From NCBI RefSeq assembly GCF_016863515.1, contig NZ_BOPA01000021.1:124001-188000 (forward strand): a stretch of 64,000 nt of DNA. Reading direction: 5' to 3'. The notes beneath the pieces were generated by a model. The model was not told where the DNA came from and ran no database searches. It saw only the letters and a program-made list of their open reading frames with translations. Shown piece after piece: positions 1 through 7,169 of this stretch; positions within the stretch are counted from its first letter, which is position 1; every line of letters begins with the position of its first letter. The position numbers and the translations under genes were made by a program. Source of the stretch: Micromonospora gifhornensis (lineage in GTDB: Bacteria; Actinomycetota; Actinomycetes; Mycobacteriales; Micromonosporaceae).

Positions 1-130
1 CCCGGCCGCCGCCCGGGGCGGGCTGATCAACCTGCGCGAACGCGCCGAACGCCACGGCGGAGCCTTCGAGGTGCACCCGACCGAGCCGCGCGGCACCCGA
101 CTGCACTGGTCGATCCCGCTCCGGGACTGA
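1..130 (+). CDS. Sensor histidine kinase, C-terminal end only (NarL-partner type)
   Basis: Only the last 43 codons are in the window, ending at a TGA at 128-130. The visible protein contains GGLINLRERAERHGG, the G2 ATP-lid region of the HATPase_c domain typical of HisKA_3 kinases that partner NarL/FixJ regulators. It then runs through a short beta strand (RLHWSIPL) to the stop. The response regulator at 208-846 lies tail-to-tail 77 bases away, so the two are probably a cognate DevS/DevR-like pair, although they are not co-transcribed. The sensor domains are outside the window, so the signal cannot be read. Family assignment is good; pairing is inference. Confidence 0.75.
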   Translation, partial: PAAARGGLINLRERAERHGGAFEVHPTEPRGTRLHWSIPLRD

Positions 131-207
131 CCGGCGACGCTGATCCCCTGCGGGCCGGTGGTTTCGGCGTGGCGCGGCCAGACCCCGGTGGGCCTGGCCG
201 CGGCTGG

Positions 208-846
208 TCAGTGGCCCTTGCCGAGCAGCCGGGTGGCGAGGACGGCGGCCTGGGTGCGCCGCTCCAGCCCCAGCTTGGCCAGCACGCTTGACACGTAGTT
301 CTTGACGGTCTTCTCGGCCAGGAACATCTTGCCGGCGATCTCCCGGTTGGTCAGCCCTTCGGCCACGTACTCCAGGATGCGCCGTTCCTGCTCGGTGAGG
401 GACTGCAACTCGCGCGGCTGCTCCACGCCGCTGCGGATGCGATCCAGCACCCGGGTGGTGATCGCCGGGTCGAGCAGCGATTGACCGGCCGCCACCCGGC
501 GCACCGCGTCGACCAGGTCGGTGCCACGGATCTGCTTGAGCACGTAGCCGGAGGCACCGGCCATGATCGCGGCGAACAGCGCCTCGTCGTCCTCGTACGA
601 CGTCAGGATCAACCCCTTGATCGAGGAGTCCACTGCCCGGATGTCCCGGCAGACGTCGATGCCGTTGCCGTCGGGCAGCCGAGCGTCGAGGATCGCCACG
701 TCCGGACGCAGCGCGGGGATCCGCCGGGCCGCCTCCTGCGCGGAACCGGACTCTCCGACCACCTCTATGTCTCCGCTGGCGTGCAGCAGATCGGCGAGAC
801 CACGACGGACGACCTCATGGTCGTCGAGCAAGAACACCCGGATCAT
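208..846 (-). CDS. devR: DevR/DosR-like NarL-family response regulator
   Basis: 212 residues with the standard NarL/FixJ layout. The receiver domain (about 1-120) has acidic pocket D8/D9, phospho-acceptor D54 (AILDARLPDG) and K104 (YVLK). The LuxR-type helix-turn-helix (about 148-205) has LTNREIAGKMFLAEKTVKNY. Spacing and wording of both domains follow mycobacterial DosR/DevR very closely, including AEKTVKNYVS and ERRTQAAV near the C-terminus, so a role in hypoxia, nitric oxide or stationary-phase dormancy is likely by family. ATG at 846 is preceded by G-rich sequence. It faces a divergent Acg-like nitroreductase across a 254-base region holding two DevR-box-like palindromes. This suggests autoregulation and direct control of the nitroreductase. 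The downstream convergent kinase fragment is the likely partner. Confidence 0.9.
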   Translation of the reverse strand: MIRVFLLDDHEVVRRGLADLLHASGDIEVVGESGSAQEAARRIPALRPDVAILDARLPDGNGIDVCRDIRAVDSSIKGLILTSYEDDEALFAAIMAGASGYVLKQIRGTDLVDAVRRVAAGQSLLDPAITTRVLDRIRSGVEQPRELQSLTEQERRILEYVAEGLTNREIAGKMFLAEKTVKNYVSSVLAKLGLERRTQAAVLATRLLGKGH

Positions 847-882
847 CCCCCGTTTCTACCCCCTCCACCCCACCCCCCGCAC

Positions 883-898
883 GGGCCAAAGGTCCCAA
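883..898 (-). promoter_or_regulatory. DevR-box-like operator, devR-proximal
   Basis: Read on the minus strand this is TTGGGACCTTTGGCCC, close to the known mycobacterial DevR/DosR box (core GGGAC-N3/4-GGCCC or GTCCC). It lies about 40 bases upstream of the devR start, where an autoregulatory site would be expected. The match is by eye against the known consensus; binding is inference. Confidence 0.6.
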
Positions 899-909
899 CC
901 CCTCCTCCA

Positions 910-979
910 CCCGTGTTGATCAAGAAGTTTGCGTCGCCATCGCGCCGGATCCAGACCAATAGCTCTTGATCAACACGGG
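910..979. repeat. 16-bp perfect inverted repeat, dispersed element
   Basis: CCCGTGTTGATCAAGA at 910-925 is repeated in perfect inverted orientation at 964-979, separated by 38 bases that include AAGTTTGCG. It sits inside the devR/nitroreductase promoter region between the two DevR-like boxes. Fifteen bases of the right arm plus its flank (GATCAACACGGGCGG) recur at 28063-28077, so this is a dispersed element rather than a private operator. It could form a stem-loop; no coding content. Confidence 0.7.
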
Positions 980-1018
980 CGGAGGGGGTGGGGAGGGTGG
1001 GCGGGGGGTCCTGAGGGG

Positions 1019-1035
1019 TTGGGACCAGTGGCCCT
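1019..1035 (+). promoter_or_regulatory. DevR-box-like operator, nitroreductase-proximal
   Basis: TTGGGACCAGTGGCCCT is an imperfect palindrome matching the DevR/DosR box pattern TTGGGAC-N4-GGCCCT. It is 66 bases upstream of the nitroreductase ATG and oriented towards that gene. With the site at 883-898 it forms a pair in one divergent promoter region. Pattern match is direct; regulator assignment is inference from the adjacent devR gene. Confidence 0.65.
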
Positions 1036-1100
1036 GCTGTCAGGGGGTGGTGGGAGGGCACCGTGGAAGGGGTAACGGGAGAGTGTGAGGGGGTCCGACC

Positions 1101-2075
1101 ATGGACATCGGCTACAGCGTCGAACAGTTGCGGGTTGCGGCCACCGATGCGGTACGCGCGCCGTCCCTGCACAACGTCCAGCCGTGGCGGTTCCGGCTGC
1201 GCGACGGCGGCATCGAGATCCTCGTCGACCCGGCCCGCCGGCTGCCCGCCACCGACCCCAGCGGATGGGGTGCCCGGGTCGCCGCCGGCGCGGCACTGTT
1301 CAACCTGCGGCTGGCCCTCGCGGTGGCCGGCAACCCGGCGACGGTCCGGCTGCGACCGTACCCGGCGGAACCGGACGTGGTCGCCCGGCTGGTGCCGGAC
1401 GTGCCACGCCGACCCACCCCGACCGAACAGAACCTGTACGCGGCCATTCCCCGCCGGTTCAGCAACCGGGCCCCCTTCTGGCCGGATCCCGTACCCGCCG
1501 ACGCCCGCTGGCGCCTCGGCGACGCGGCGCGCGCCGAGCACTGCTGGCTGGAGCTGGTGATCGGGGTCAGTGCGGTCAACGCGTTCGCCGAGATCGCCCA
1601 CGGCGCGAACCGTGTCCTCGAACGCGACCCGGCCTACCGGGCGGAACGGCAGGCCTGGATCCGCCGTGAGTACGCCCTCGACGGCGTACCCGCCGCTGCC
1701 GGCGGCCCTCGCGCCGAGCCGCAGGACCTGCTGCCGGCGCGGGGCTTCGGCGACCGGTACCGCCCGCCCGGCCGCGACTTCGAACCCGAACCGCTTGTCG
1801 CGGTGCTCGGCTCGACCGGCAACACCGCCGTCGACCAGGTCGTCGCCGGTCAGGCGTTGCAGCGGGTGCTGCTCACCGCCACCGACTGCGGATTGTCGGT
1901 GTCGATGCTGTCCCAACCGGTGGAGGTGCCTTCGGCGCGGGAGCAGTTGCGCGTGTCGCTGGGACGCTTCGGCACCCCCCAGATGGTGATGCGCATCGGG
2001 TACGGCCAACCCGGCTGGCCCACCCCGCGTCGGGACGTCGACGAGGTGCTGGACCTGCCGGTGCACCAGATGTAG
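1101..2075 (+). CDS. Acg-like FMN-binding nitroreductase-fold protein
   Basis: 324 residues. The N-terminus (about residues 5-50, with RAPSLHNVQPWRF) carries the conserved Asn/Gln-Pro-Trp signature of the nitroreductase family. The whole length matches the long two-lobed Acg (Rv2032) subgroup rather than the roughly 200-residue classical nitroreductases. Acg proteins bind FMN, and some appear to sequester it rather than reduce nitro compounds, so a specific reaction is not claimed. The ATG at 1101 follows a GAGGGGG tract. In mycobacteria acg belongs to the DosR dormancy regulon; here it is divergent from devR and preceded by a DevR-like box. The pairing suggests the same control in this organism. 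Confidence 0.85.
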   Translation: MDIGYSVEQLRVAATDAVRAPSLHNVQPWRFRLRDGGIEILVDPARRLPATDPSGWGARVAAGAALFNLRLALAVAGNPATVRLRPYPAEPDVVARLVPDVPRRPTPTEQNLYAAIPRRFSNRAPFWPDPVPADARWRLGDAARAEHCWLELVIGVSAVNAFAEIAHGANRVLERDPAYRAERQAWIRREYALDGVPAAAGGPRAEPQDLLPARGFGDRYRPPGRDFEPEPLVAVLGSTGNTAVDQVVAGQALQRVLLTATDCGLSVSMLSQPVEVPSAREQLRVSLGRFGTPQMVMRIGYGQPGWPTPRRDVDEVLDLPVHQM

Positions 2076-2081
2076 CGCCGG

Positions 2082-3095
2082 CTACATGCTCCGGTCCGCA
2101 GCGAGCGAGGCGAGCAGAGCGGCCTCCCGCTGCGGGTCCAGACCGACCGGCGGCCGGGCCGGACGACCGGCCCGGGACGGCACTTCACCGACCCGACGCA
2201 ACCACGACCAGGTGTCGGCCACCGTGTCGGCCAGGGGCCGGCAGCGCAGTCCGTCGGCGTACGCGCGGGTGACGTCCTTCTCCTGGATCCATCGCCAGTC
2301 GTGGCCCGGCGGGATCCAGATCGGCAGGTCGTTCCACGGCACCACACCGGCGGCGAGGATGCGCTCCGGCTCGACCCAGCGCAGCCGGGCGTCGGCGCCC
2401 GTGACGGCACGACAGGCGTCGAGCAGTTCGCCGAAGGTGGCCGCCCCCGGTCGACCGACCACGTTGACCGGTCCGCCACGGCCCGCGGTGCCGGCCTCCA
2501 GCAGGAAGGCGGCCAGGTCCCGGACGTCGATGTACTGCACCGGCAGGTCCACCGGTCCCGGTGCCAGCACGTCACCGCCACGCGCGAGGCGACCGAGCCA
2601 CCACGGCAGCCGACCGATGTGCTCGCCGGGCCCGAGGATCAGCCCGGCCCGGGCCAGCAGCACACGCTCGCCGAACACCTCGCGCAGGGCCCGTTCGGCG
2701 CCGGCCTTCAACTGCGGGTAGTCGCCCTCGGTGGCATCCGGGTCGGCGTCCACCACCGGGCTCTGTTCGGTCACCCCGACCGGCACCGGCGGGGCGTAGA
2801 CGGAGCCGCTGGAGACGTAGACGTAGTGGCCGATCCGACCGTCGAGCAGCCGCGCCACCGTCCGCGCCGCCCGGGGTGCGCCGTCCCAGGTGTCGACGAC
2901 CAGGTCCCACTCGCCGTCGGTGAGGGCGGCCAGCCCGTCGGGAGCGAGGCGGTCACCGACCAGCCGTCGTACGCCGGCCGGAGCAGCCCCGTGCCGCCCC
3001 CGGTTGAACACCGTCACCGACCAGCCACGGGACAACGCTTCCTGGACCGTCGCCCCGCCGACGAAACCCGTTCCACCCAGCATCAGCAGTCGCAT
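2082..3095 (-). CDS. NAD-dependent epimerase/dehydratase (atypical SDR)
   Basis: 337 residues. The N-terminus has the Rossmann dinucleotide motif LGGTGFVGG (about 6-14). YVSSGSVY is at about 91-98 and the YxxxK catalytic-type pair is in DYPQLKAG. The C-terminal half is the substrate domain of the extended SDR/NmrA-like reductases; PWWLGRLARGG and the late VDLPVQYIDVRDLA are typical of actinobacterial SDR-type reductase annotations. The substrate cannot be read. It is convergent with the nitroreductase (6-base gap), so the two share a terminator region. No operon partner: the next minus-strand gene upstream is lacI at 3348, 252 bases away. Confidence 0.8.
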   Translation of the reverse strand: MRLLMLGGTGFVGGATVQEALSRGWSVTVFNRGRHGAAPAGVRRLVGDRLAPDGLAALTDGEWDLVVDTWDGAPRAARTVARLLDGRIGHYVYVSSGSVYAPPVPVGVTEQSPVVDADPDATEGDYPQLKAGAERALREVFGERVLLARAGLILGPGEHIGRLPWWLGRLARGGDVLAPGPVDLPVQYIDVRDLAAFLLEAGTAGRGGPVNVVGRPGAATFGELLDACRAVTGADARLRWVEPERILAAGVVPWNDLPIWIPPGHDWRWIQEKDVTRAYADGLRCRPLADTVADTWSWLRRVGEVPSRAGRPARPPVGLDPQREAALLASLAADRSM

Positions 3096-3320
3096 ACCGC
3101 CACCCTGCCGTCGCTTGCGGACGGACGCGAGTCCGGTTCGCCGTGAGCGGATCTGCCGACGGCAGAACGAGGGTGCCCGCGCCGCCCGGACGATCAGTTG
3201 TCCGGTCGACGCGGGCCAGGTTCGGCGGTGCCGCGGGCACGGCGGGCGACCACCTGATCACGTCGTTACGAGAACGGGTGACCGACTCCATCGTCGGCCG
3301 CGGCCGATACGCCGGTCAAC

Positions 3321-3339
3321 AACTTCCGGAAAACTATCG
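3321..3339 (-). promoter_or_regulatory. Operator-like motif (TTCCGGAA core plus CGATAGTTTTC)
   Basis: In the 252-base gap between the epimerase start and the first lacI stop, AACTTCCGGAAAACT (3321-3335) closely matches, in reverse complement, TACTTCCGGAAAAGT at 7125-7139 upstream of the GH43 gene. The overlapping minus-strand CGATAGTTTTC (3329-3339) differs by one base from CGAAAGTTTTC at 6987-6997. Both companions lie in the xylan-locus promoter. Sites of the two neighbouring LacI regulators are a reasonable guess. Nothing else was seen in this gap. Confidence 0.35.
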
Positions 3340-3347
3340 GTAAATTC

Positions 3348-4364
3348 CTATGCGGCGGGGGCGGCGCTGTCCCGGATCACGAGCTCGGTGGCCAGCTCCA
3401 CCCGAGGGCTCTCCACCTTCTCCCCCTTGGCCAGCCGCAGCACCGTACGCGCGGCCAGCATCCCCATCTCGCTCAGCGGTTGACGCACGGTGGTCAGCGG
3501 CGGCGAGCACCAGCGCACCTCCGGCAGGTCGTCGAAGCCGACCACGCTGATGTCGTCCGGGATGCGCAGCCCGCGCTGCCGTACCGCCTCGTAGACGCCC
3601 AACGCCATCTGGTCGCTCGACGCGAAGATCGCTGTCGGCGGCTTCGCCAGCCCCAGCAGCCGCCCGCCACCGACGAAGCCGGCCTCGTGGTAGAAGTCGC
3701 CGGGGCAGACGAGTGCCTCGTCGAAGGCGATCCCGGCGGATTCCAGGGCGGCCCGGTAGCCGTCCATCCGGGCCCGACTGCACATCAACTGCGGCGGCCC
3801 GGCGATGAACCCGATCCGCCGATGCCCCAGACCGATCAGGTACTCGGTGGCACGCAGGCCACCGGCCCAGTTGGCGGCACCGATCGTCGGCGCTTCCTGG
3901 GCCGGCAGTCCGTCCGCATCGACGATCACCACGGGCACGTCGAGCCGACGCAACTCGGCCTGCAGCGGCGCCTCGACCATCGAGGTCACGAAGATGACGC
4001 CCTCGGTGCCGCGCCGCCGCATGCCGTCGAGCCACTGTTCCGCGGAGGTGTTCTGGCGGTGGATGGCGGAGACCACCGTGCCCACCCCGGCGCTGTGCGC
4101 GACGTCCTCGACCCCGCGGATGATCTCCACCGCCCACGGACTGTCCAGGTCGTTGAAAACCAGATCCACCAGCCCCGAACTCGCCCGCATGCTCGGCGGC
4201 CGACGCCGGTAACCATGCCGCGACAGCAACTCCTCCACCCGCTGACGCGTCTGCGGAGCCACATCCGAACGACCATTGATCACCCGCGACACCGTCGGCA
4301 CCGACACCCCGGCCAGATCGGCGATCACGGAGATGGTGACCTTGCGGGTCTCTCTGGCAGCCAC
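3348..4364 (-). CDS. LacI-family transcriptional regulator (tandem paralogue 1)
   Basis: 338 residues. The N-terminal LacI helix-turn-helix (about 8-52: VTISVIADLAGVSVPTVSRV and hinge helix up to GYRRRP) is followed by a periplasmic-binding-protein-like effector domain (about 65-330). It is a tandem duplicate of the next lacI upstream. The two genes align without gaps at a constant 1,207-base offset; 4078-4316 and 5285-5523 differ at only two of 239 bases. The HTH and hinge are therefore practically identical, while the sugar-binding domain has diverged, so both probably bind the same operators but answer to different ligands. ATG at 4364 gives MAARETRKV. The neighbouring GH43, CE4 and solute-binding genes suggest xylo- or arabino-oligosaccharide control. 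Confidence 0.88.
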   Translation of the reverse strand: MAARETRKVTISVIADLAGVSVPTVSRVINGRSDVAPQTRQRVEELLSRHGYRRRPPSMRASSGLVDLVFNDLDSPWAVEIIRGVEDVAHSAGVGTVVSAIHRQNTSAEQWLDGMRRRGTEGVIFVTSMVEAPLQAELRRLDVPVVIVDADGLPAQEAPTIGAANWAGGLRATEYLIGLGHRRIGFIAGPPQLMCSRARMDGYRAALESAGIAFDEALVCPGDFYHEAGFVGGGRLLGLAKPPTAIFASSDQMALGVYEAVRQRGLRIPDDISVVGFDDLPEVRWCSPPLTTVRQPLSEMGMLAARTVLRLAKGEKVESPRVELATELVIRDSAAPAA

Positions 4365-4551
4365 TGCACTCCCAACCGGTACGGCGACAGCCCGCGCGGC
4401 GACGAGGAGCGGCCGGGACGGGCTGCCGGCTGCCTCCCCTACCCTAGTGCCGAGAAATTCCAGCCGCCTACCGGTAATTGGTGCAATTCACATCGGGCCA
4501 ACGGTCATCGCACGGCAGCAGTCGGGCTGCTGCCGTGCCTCTCCGGCCAGG

Positions 4552-5592
4552 TCAGACCTTTGGCGGTGCCGCGCTGTCCCTGATGACGAGTTCGGTGGCC
4601 AGTTCCACCCGAGGGCTCTCCACCTTCTCCCCCTTGGCCAGCCGCAGCACCGTACGCGCGGCCAGCATCCCCATCTGGGCCAACGGTTGACGCACCGTCG
4701 TCAGCGGCGGCGAGCACCAGCGCACCTCGGGCAGGTCGTCGAAGCCGACCACGCTGATGTCGCCGGGCATCCGCAGCCCGCGCTGCCGTACCGCCTCGTA
4801 GACGCCCAACGCCATCTGGTCACTCGACGCGAAGATCGCCGTCGGCGGGTCCGCCAACGCCAGCAACCGTGCCCCGCCCGCGAACCCGGCCTCGTGGTAG
4901 AAGTTGCCGGGCTGGATCAGCCGGTCGTCGATCGGCAGTCCGGCGGCTTCCAGGGCGGCCCGGTAGCCGTCCATCCGGGCCCGACTGCACATCAACTGCG
5001 GCAGTCCGGCGATGAACCCGATCCGCCGATGCCCCAGACCGATCAGGTACTCGGTGGCACGCAGGCTGCCCGCCCAGTTGGTGGCACCGATGGTCGGCGC
5101 GTCCTGGGAGGGGACACCGGCCGGGTCGACGATCACCACGGGAATGTTGAGCCGGCGCAACTCGGCCTGCTGCGGTGGCTCAAGGGTCGAGGTCACGAAG
5201 ATGACCCCCTCGGTGGACCGGGTCCGGATGTTGTCGAGCCACTGCTTGGCCGACGACGTACGGCGGTGGATGGCGGAGACCACCGTGCCCACCCCGGCGG
5301 CGTGCGCGACGTCCTCGACCCCGCGGATGATCTCCACCGCCCACGGACTGTCCAGGTCGTTGAAAACCAGATCCACCAGCCCCGAACTCGCCCGCATGCT
5401 CGGCGGCCGACGCCGGTAACCATGCCGCGACAGCAACTCCTCCACCCGCTGACGCGTCTGCGGAGCCACATCCGAACGACCATTGATCACCCGCGACACC
5501 GTCGGCACCGACACCCCGGCCAGGCGGGCGATCGCCGCGATGGTCACCGTGCGGTTGTCGTTGGCACCCACGCGGCCCTCCCCCTTGCTCAT
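4552..5592 (-). CDS. LacI-family transcriptional regulator (tandem paralogue 2)
   Basis: 346 residues from the ATG at 5592, chosen because AAGGA lies five bases upstream; an in-frame start at 5625 would overlap the preceding stop and has no ribosome site. LacI HTH at about 16-60 (VTIAAIARLAGVSVPTVSRV), then the effector domain. It lies 32 bases after the solute-binding-protein stop and reads the same way, so SBP, lacI-2 and possibly lacI-1 form one transcript. BxlR-type xylobiose repressors of streptomycetes have a similar HTH and neighbourhood, but the specific ligand is not proven by sequence. The unusual point is the near-identical downstream paralogue. Confidence 0.87.
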   Translation of the reverse strand: MSKGEGRVGANDNRTVTIAAIARLAGVSVPTVSRVINGRSDVAPQTRQRVEELLSRHGYRRRPPSMRASSGLVDLVFNDLDSPWAVEIIRGVEDVAHAAGVGTVVSAIHRRTSSAKQWLDNIRTRSTEGVIFVTSTLEPPQQAELRRLNIPVVIVDPAGVPSQDAPTIGATNWAGSLRATEYLIGLGHRRIGFIAGLPQLMCSRARMDGYRAALEAAGLPIDDRLIQPGNFYHEAGFAGGARLLALADPPTAIFASSDQMALGVYEAVRQRGLRMPGDISVVGFDDLPEVRWCSPPLTTVRQPLAQMGMLAARTVLRLAKGEKVESPRVELATELVIRDSAAPPKV

Positions 5593-5624
5593 GTTCCTTG
5601 CCGGCCGTCGGCCGACGGACACCA

Positions 5625-6917
5625 CTACTGCTTCTGCGCCACTCGGGTGATGTCCTTGACGATCTGCTCCGGCTTCTTGGAACCGACGATCAGATCGGCG
5701 ACGCTCTTGTTGATCTGCTCACCGACCGCCGGCGGGAAAGCCTGGTCGAGATAGAGCTGGAACCCGCTGGCGACGGCCAGATGCGCCGCGACCACCTGGT
5801 TGTTCGGATCCTTGATCCGGCCGACGGCCGCCAGGTTGGTGGGCAGCACCGCGCCGGTCTCCGCCGCCCAACGCTGATTCTCCGACCGCAGCAGCGACCG
5901 CAGGAAATCCACAGTGGCCGGTGGTGCGTTGCGACCGACCGCGAAGCCGTTGCCACCGCCGAAGGCGTCGGTGGCCTCACCCTTGCCACCCTCCACCGTC
6001 GGGAAGGTGAAGAAGCCGAGCTGCCCGCCGATGCCGAGCTTGCTGGTCGACGACGACGCCTGGATGGAGGGGGCCCACTGGCCCATCAACTCCATGGCCG
6101 CCTCGCCGTTGCCCATCGCCGCGGCCTGCCCGTTCGACGACCCGTACTCGGCGCGCCGGAAGCCAGGCTGGAACGGTTGCAGGTCGATCAGCTGGCGGAC
6201 GTGTTCGCCGGCCGCCACGAAGTCCGGAGTGTTGAAGTTGCCATCCTCGGCCGCCTGTCGCAACGCACCCAGGCCACCGATCCGCATCGCCAGGTACGCC
6301 CAGTAGTAGTGCCCGGGCCACTTGTCCTTGCCGGCCAACGCGATGGGCACGATGCCCGCGGACTTGAGCTTCTGCACCGTGGTCAGCAACTGGGCCCAGG
6401 TGGTCGGCGGCGAGGTGATCCCGGCCTCGGCGAAGAGGTCACGGTTGTACCAGAAACCGATCATGCCGATGTCGAACGGGATGCCGTAGATCCGGCCCTC
6501 GATGGTGTACGGCTGCAACGCGGCCGGCAGCAGTTGACCGATCCAGGGCGACACCTCCGAGGTGATGTCCTTGACCAGCCCCGCCTCGGCCTGTTCGCGC
6601 AGCAGACCACCGCCCCAGGACTGGAACAGGTCCGGCGGCGAGCCCGCCTTGGTGACCTTGGCCAGCTCCGCCTTGAAGACCTCGTTCTCCAGCGGATTGA
6701 CCTCGATGGTGATCTTGTCGTGCCGGGTGGTGTACAGCCGCGCCATCTCGGCCCACACCGGCAGCATGGGATCGGTGTTCTGGATGTGCCACCAGTTGAT
6801 CCGTTGTGGACTGGTCGGGCCGCTGGGCTCGTCGTCCGCACAGCCGCCGAGCAGAACCGCGCCGACACCCGCACCAGCCAGGCCGAGCAGCGATCTGCGG
6901 GAAACGTGCGTTGTCAT
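5625..6917 (-). CDS. ABC transporter solute-binding lipoprotein (sugar, BxlE-like), no adjacent permeases
   Basis: 430 residues. The N-terminus has a twin-arginine-like SRRSLLGLAGAG followed by lipobox LLGGC (Cys at about 26), so the protein is probably exported folded and lipid-anchored. The rest is a family 1 extracellular solute-binding protein (INWWHIQNTDPM near the mature start, PFDIGMIGFWYNRDLF mid-protein, MELMGQWAP). The divergent GH43/CE4 pair suggests xylobiose or arabinoxylo-oligosaccharides as ligand. Oddly, no permease or ATPase genes follow: the next two genes are LacI regulators. It must share membrane components encoded elsewhere, or the permeases were lost or replaced during the lacI duplication. 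Ligand is inference. Confidence 0.88.
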   Translation of the reverse strand: MTTHVSRRSLLGLAGAGVGAVLLGGCADDEPSGPTSPQRINWWHIQNTDPMLPVWAEMARLYTTRHDKITIEVNPLENEVFKAELAKVTKAGSPPDLFQSWGGGLLREQAEAGLVKDITSEVSPWIGQLLPAALQPYTIEGRIYGIPFDIGMIGFWYNRDLFAEAGITSPPTTWAQLLTTVQKLKSAGIVPIALAGKDKWPGHYYWAYLAMRIGGLGALRQAAEDGNFNTPDFVAAGEHVRQLIDLQPFQPGFRRAEYGSSNGQAAAMGNGEAAMELMGQWAPSIQASSSTSKLGIGGQLGFFTFPTVEGGKGEATDAFGGGNGFAVGRNAPPATVDFLRSLLRSENQRWAAETGAVLPTNLAAVGRIKDPNNQVVAAHLAVASGFQLYLDQAFPPAVGEQINKSVADLIVGSKKPEQIVKDITRVAQKQ

Positions 6918-6986
6918 GCCTCATCCCTTCAACCCATGTGACGTGCGCGCGCAACACCACAAACGGCGAGAGGCCAGTCGGCAGCC

Positions 6987-7139
6987 CGAAAGTTTTCAGC
7001 CTGATGCCGGTATTTTCGAGGTGATGGCCGGCACGTTACGACGCGTTGACACACGCGGTCAAGAGGGGTGTCGCAAGGAGACGCCAGCCGATACCGTGAG
7101 GAAATCCTGGCGTGTCCAACGGCGACTTTTCCGGAAGTA
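6987..7139. promoter_or_regulatory. Divergent SBP/GH43 promoter region with operator-like motifs
   Basis: The 252-base gap 6918-7169 separates the divergent SBP and GH43 starts. It holds CGAAAGTTTTC (6987-6997), a nearby TATTTTCG (7011-7018) that makes a loose CGAAA/TTTTCG inverted pair, a TTGACA at about 7048, and the palindrome-bearing ACTTTTCCGGAAGTA (7125-7139). Two of these recur near 3321-3339. This is where the LacI paralogues would be expected to act; binding is inference. Confidence 0.4.
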
Positions 7140-7169
7140 CTCCGGGATCAGAGCCTGAAGGAGTCGAAC

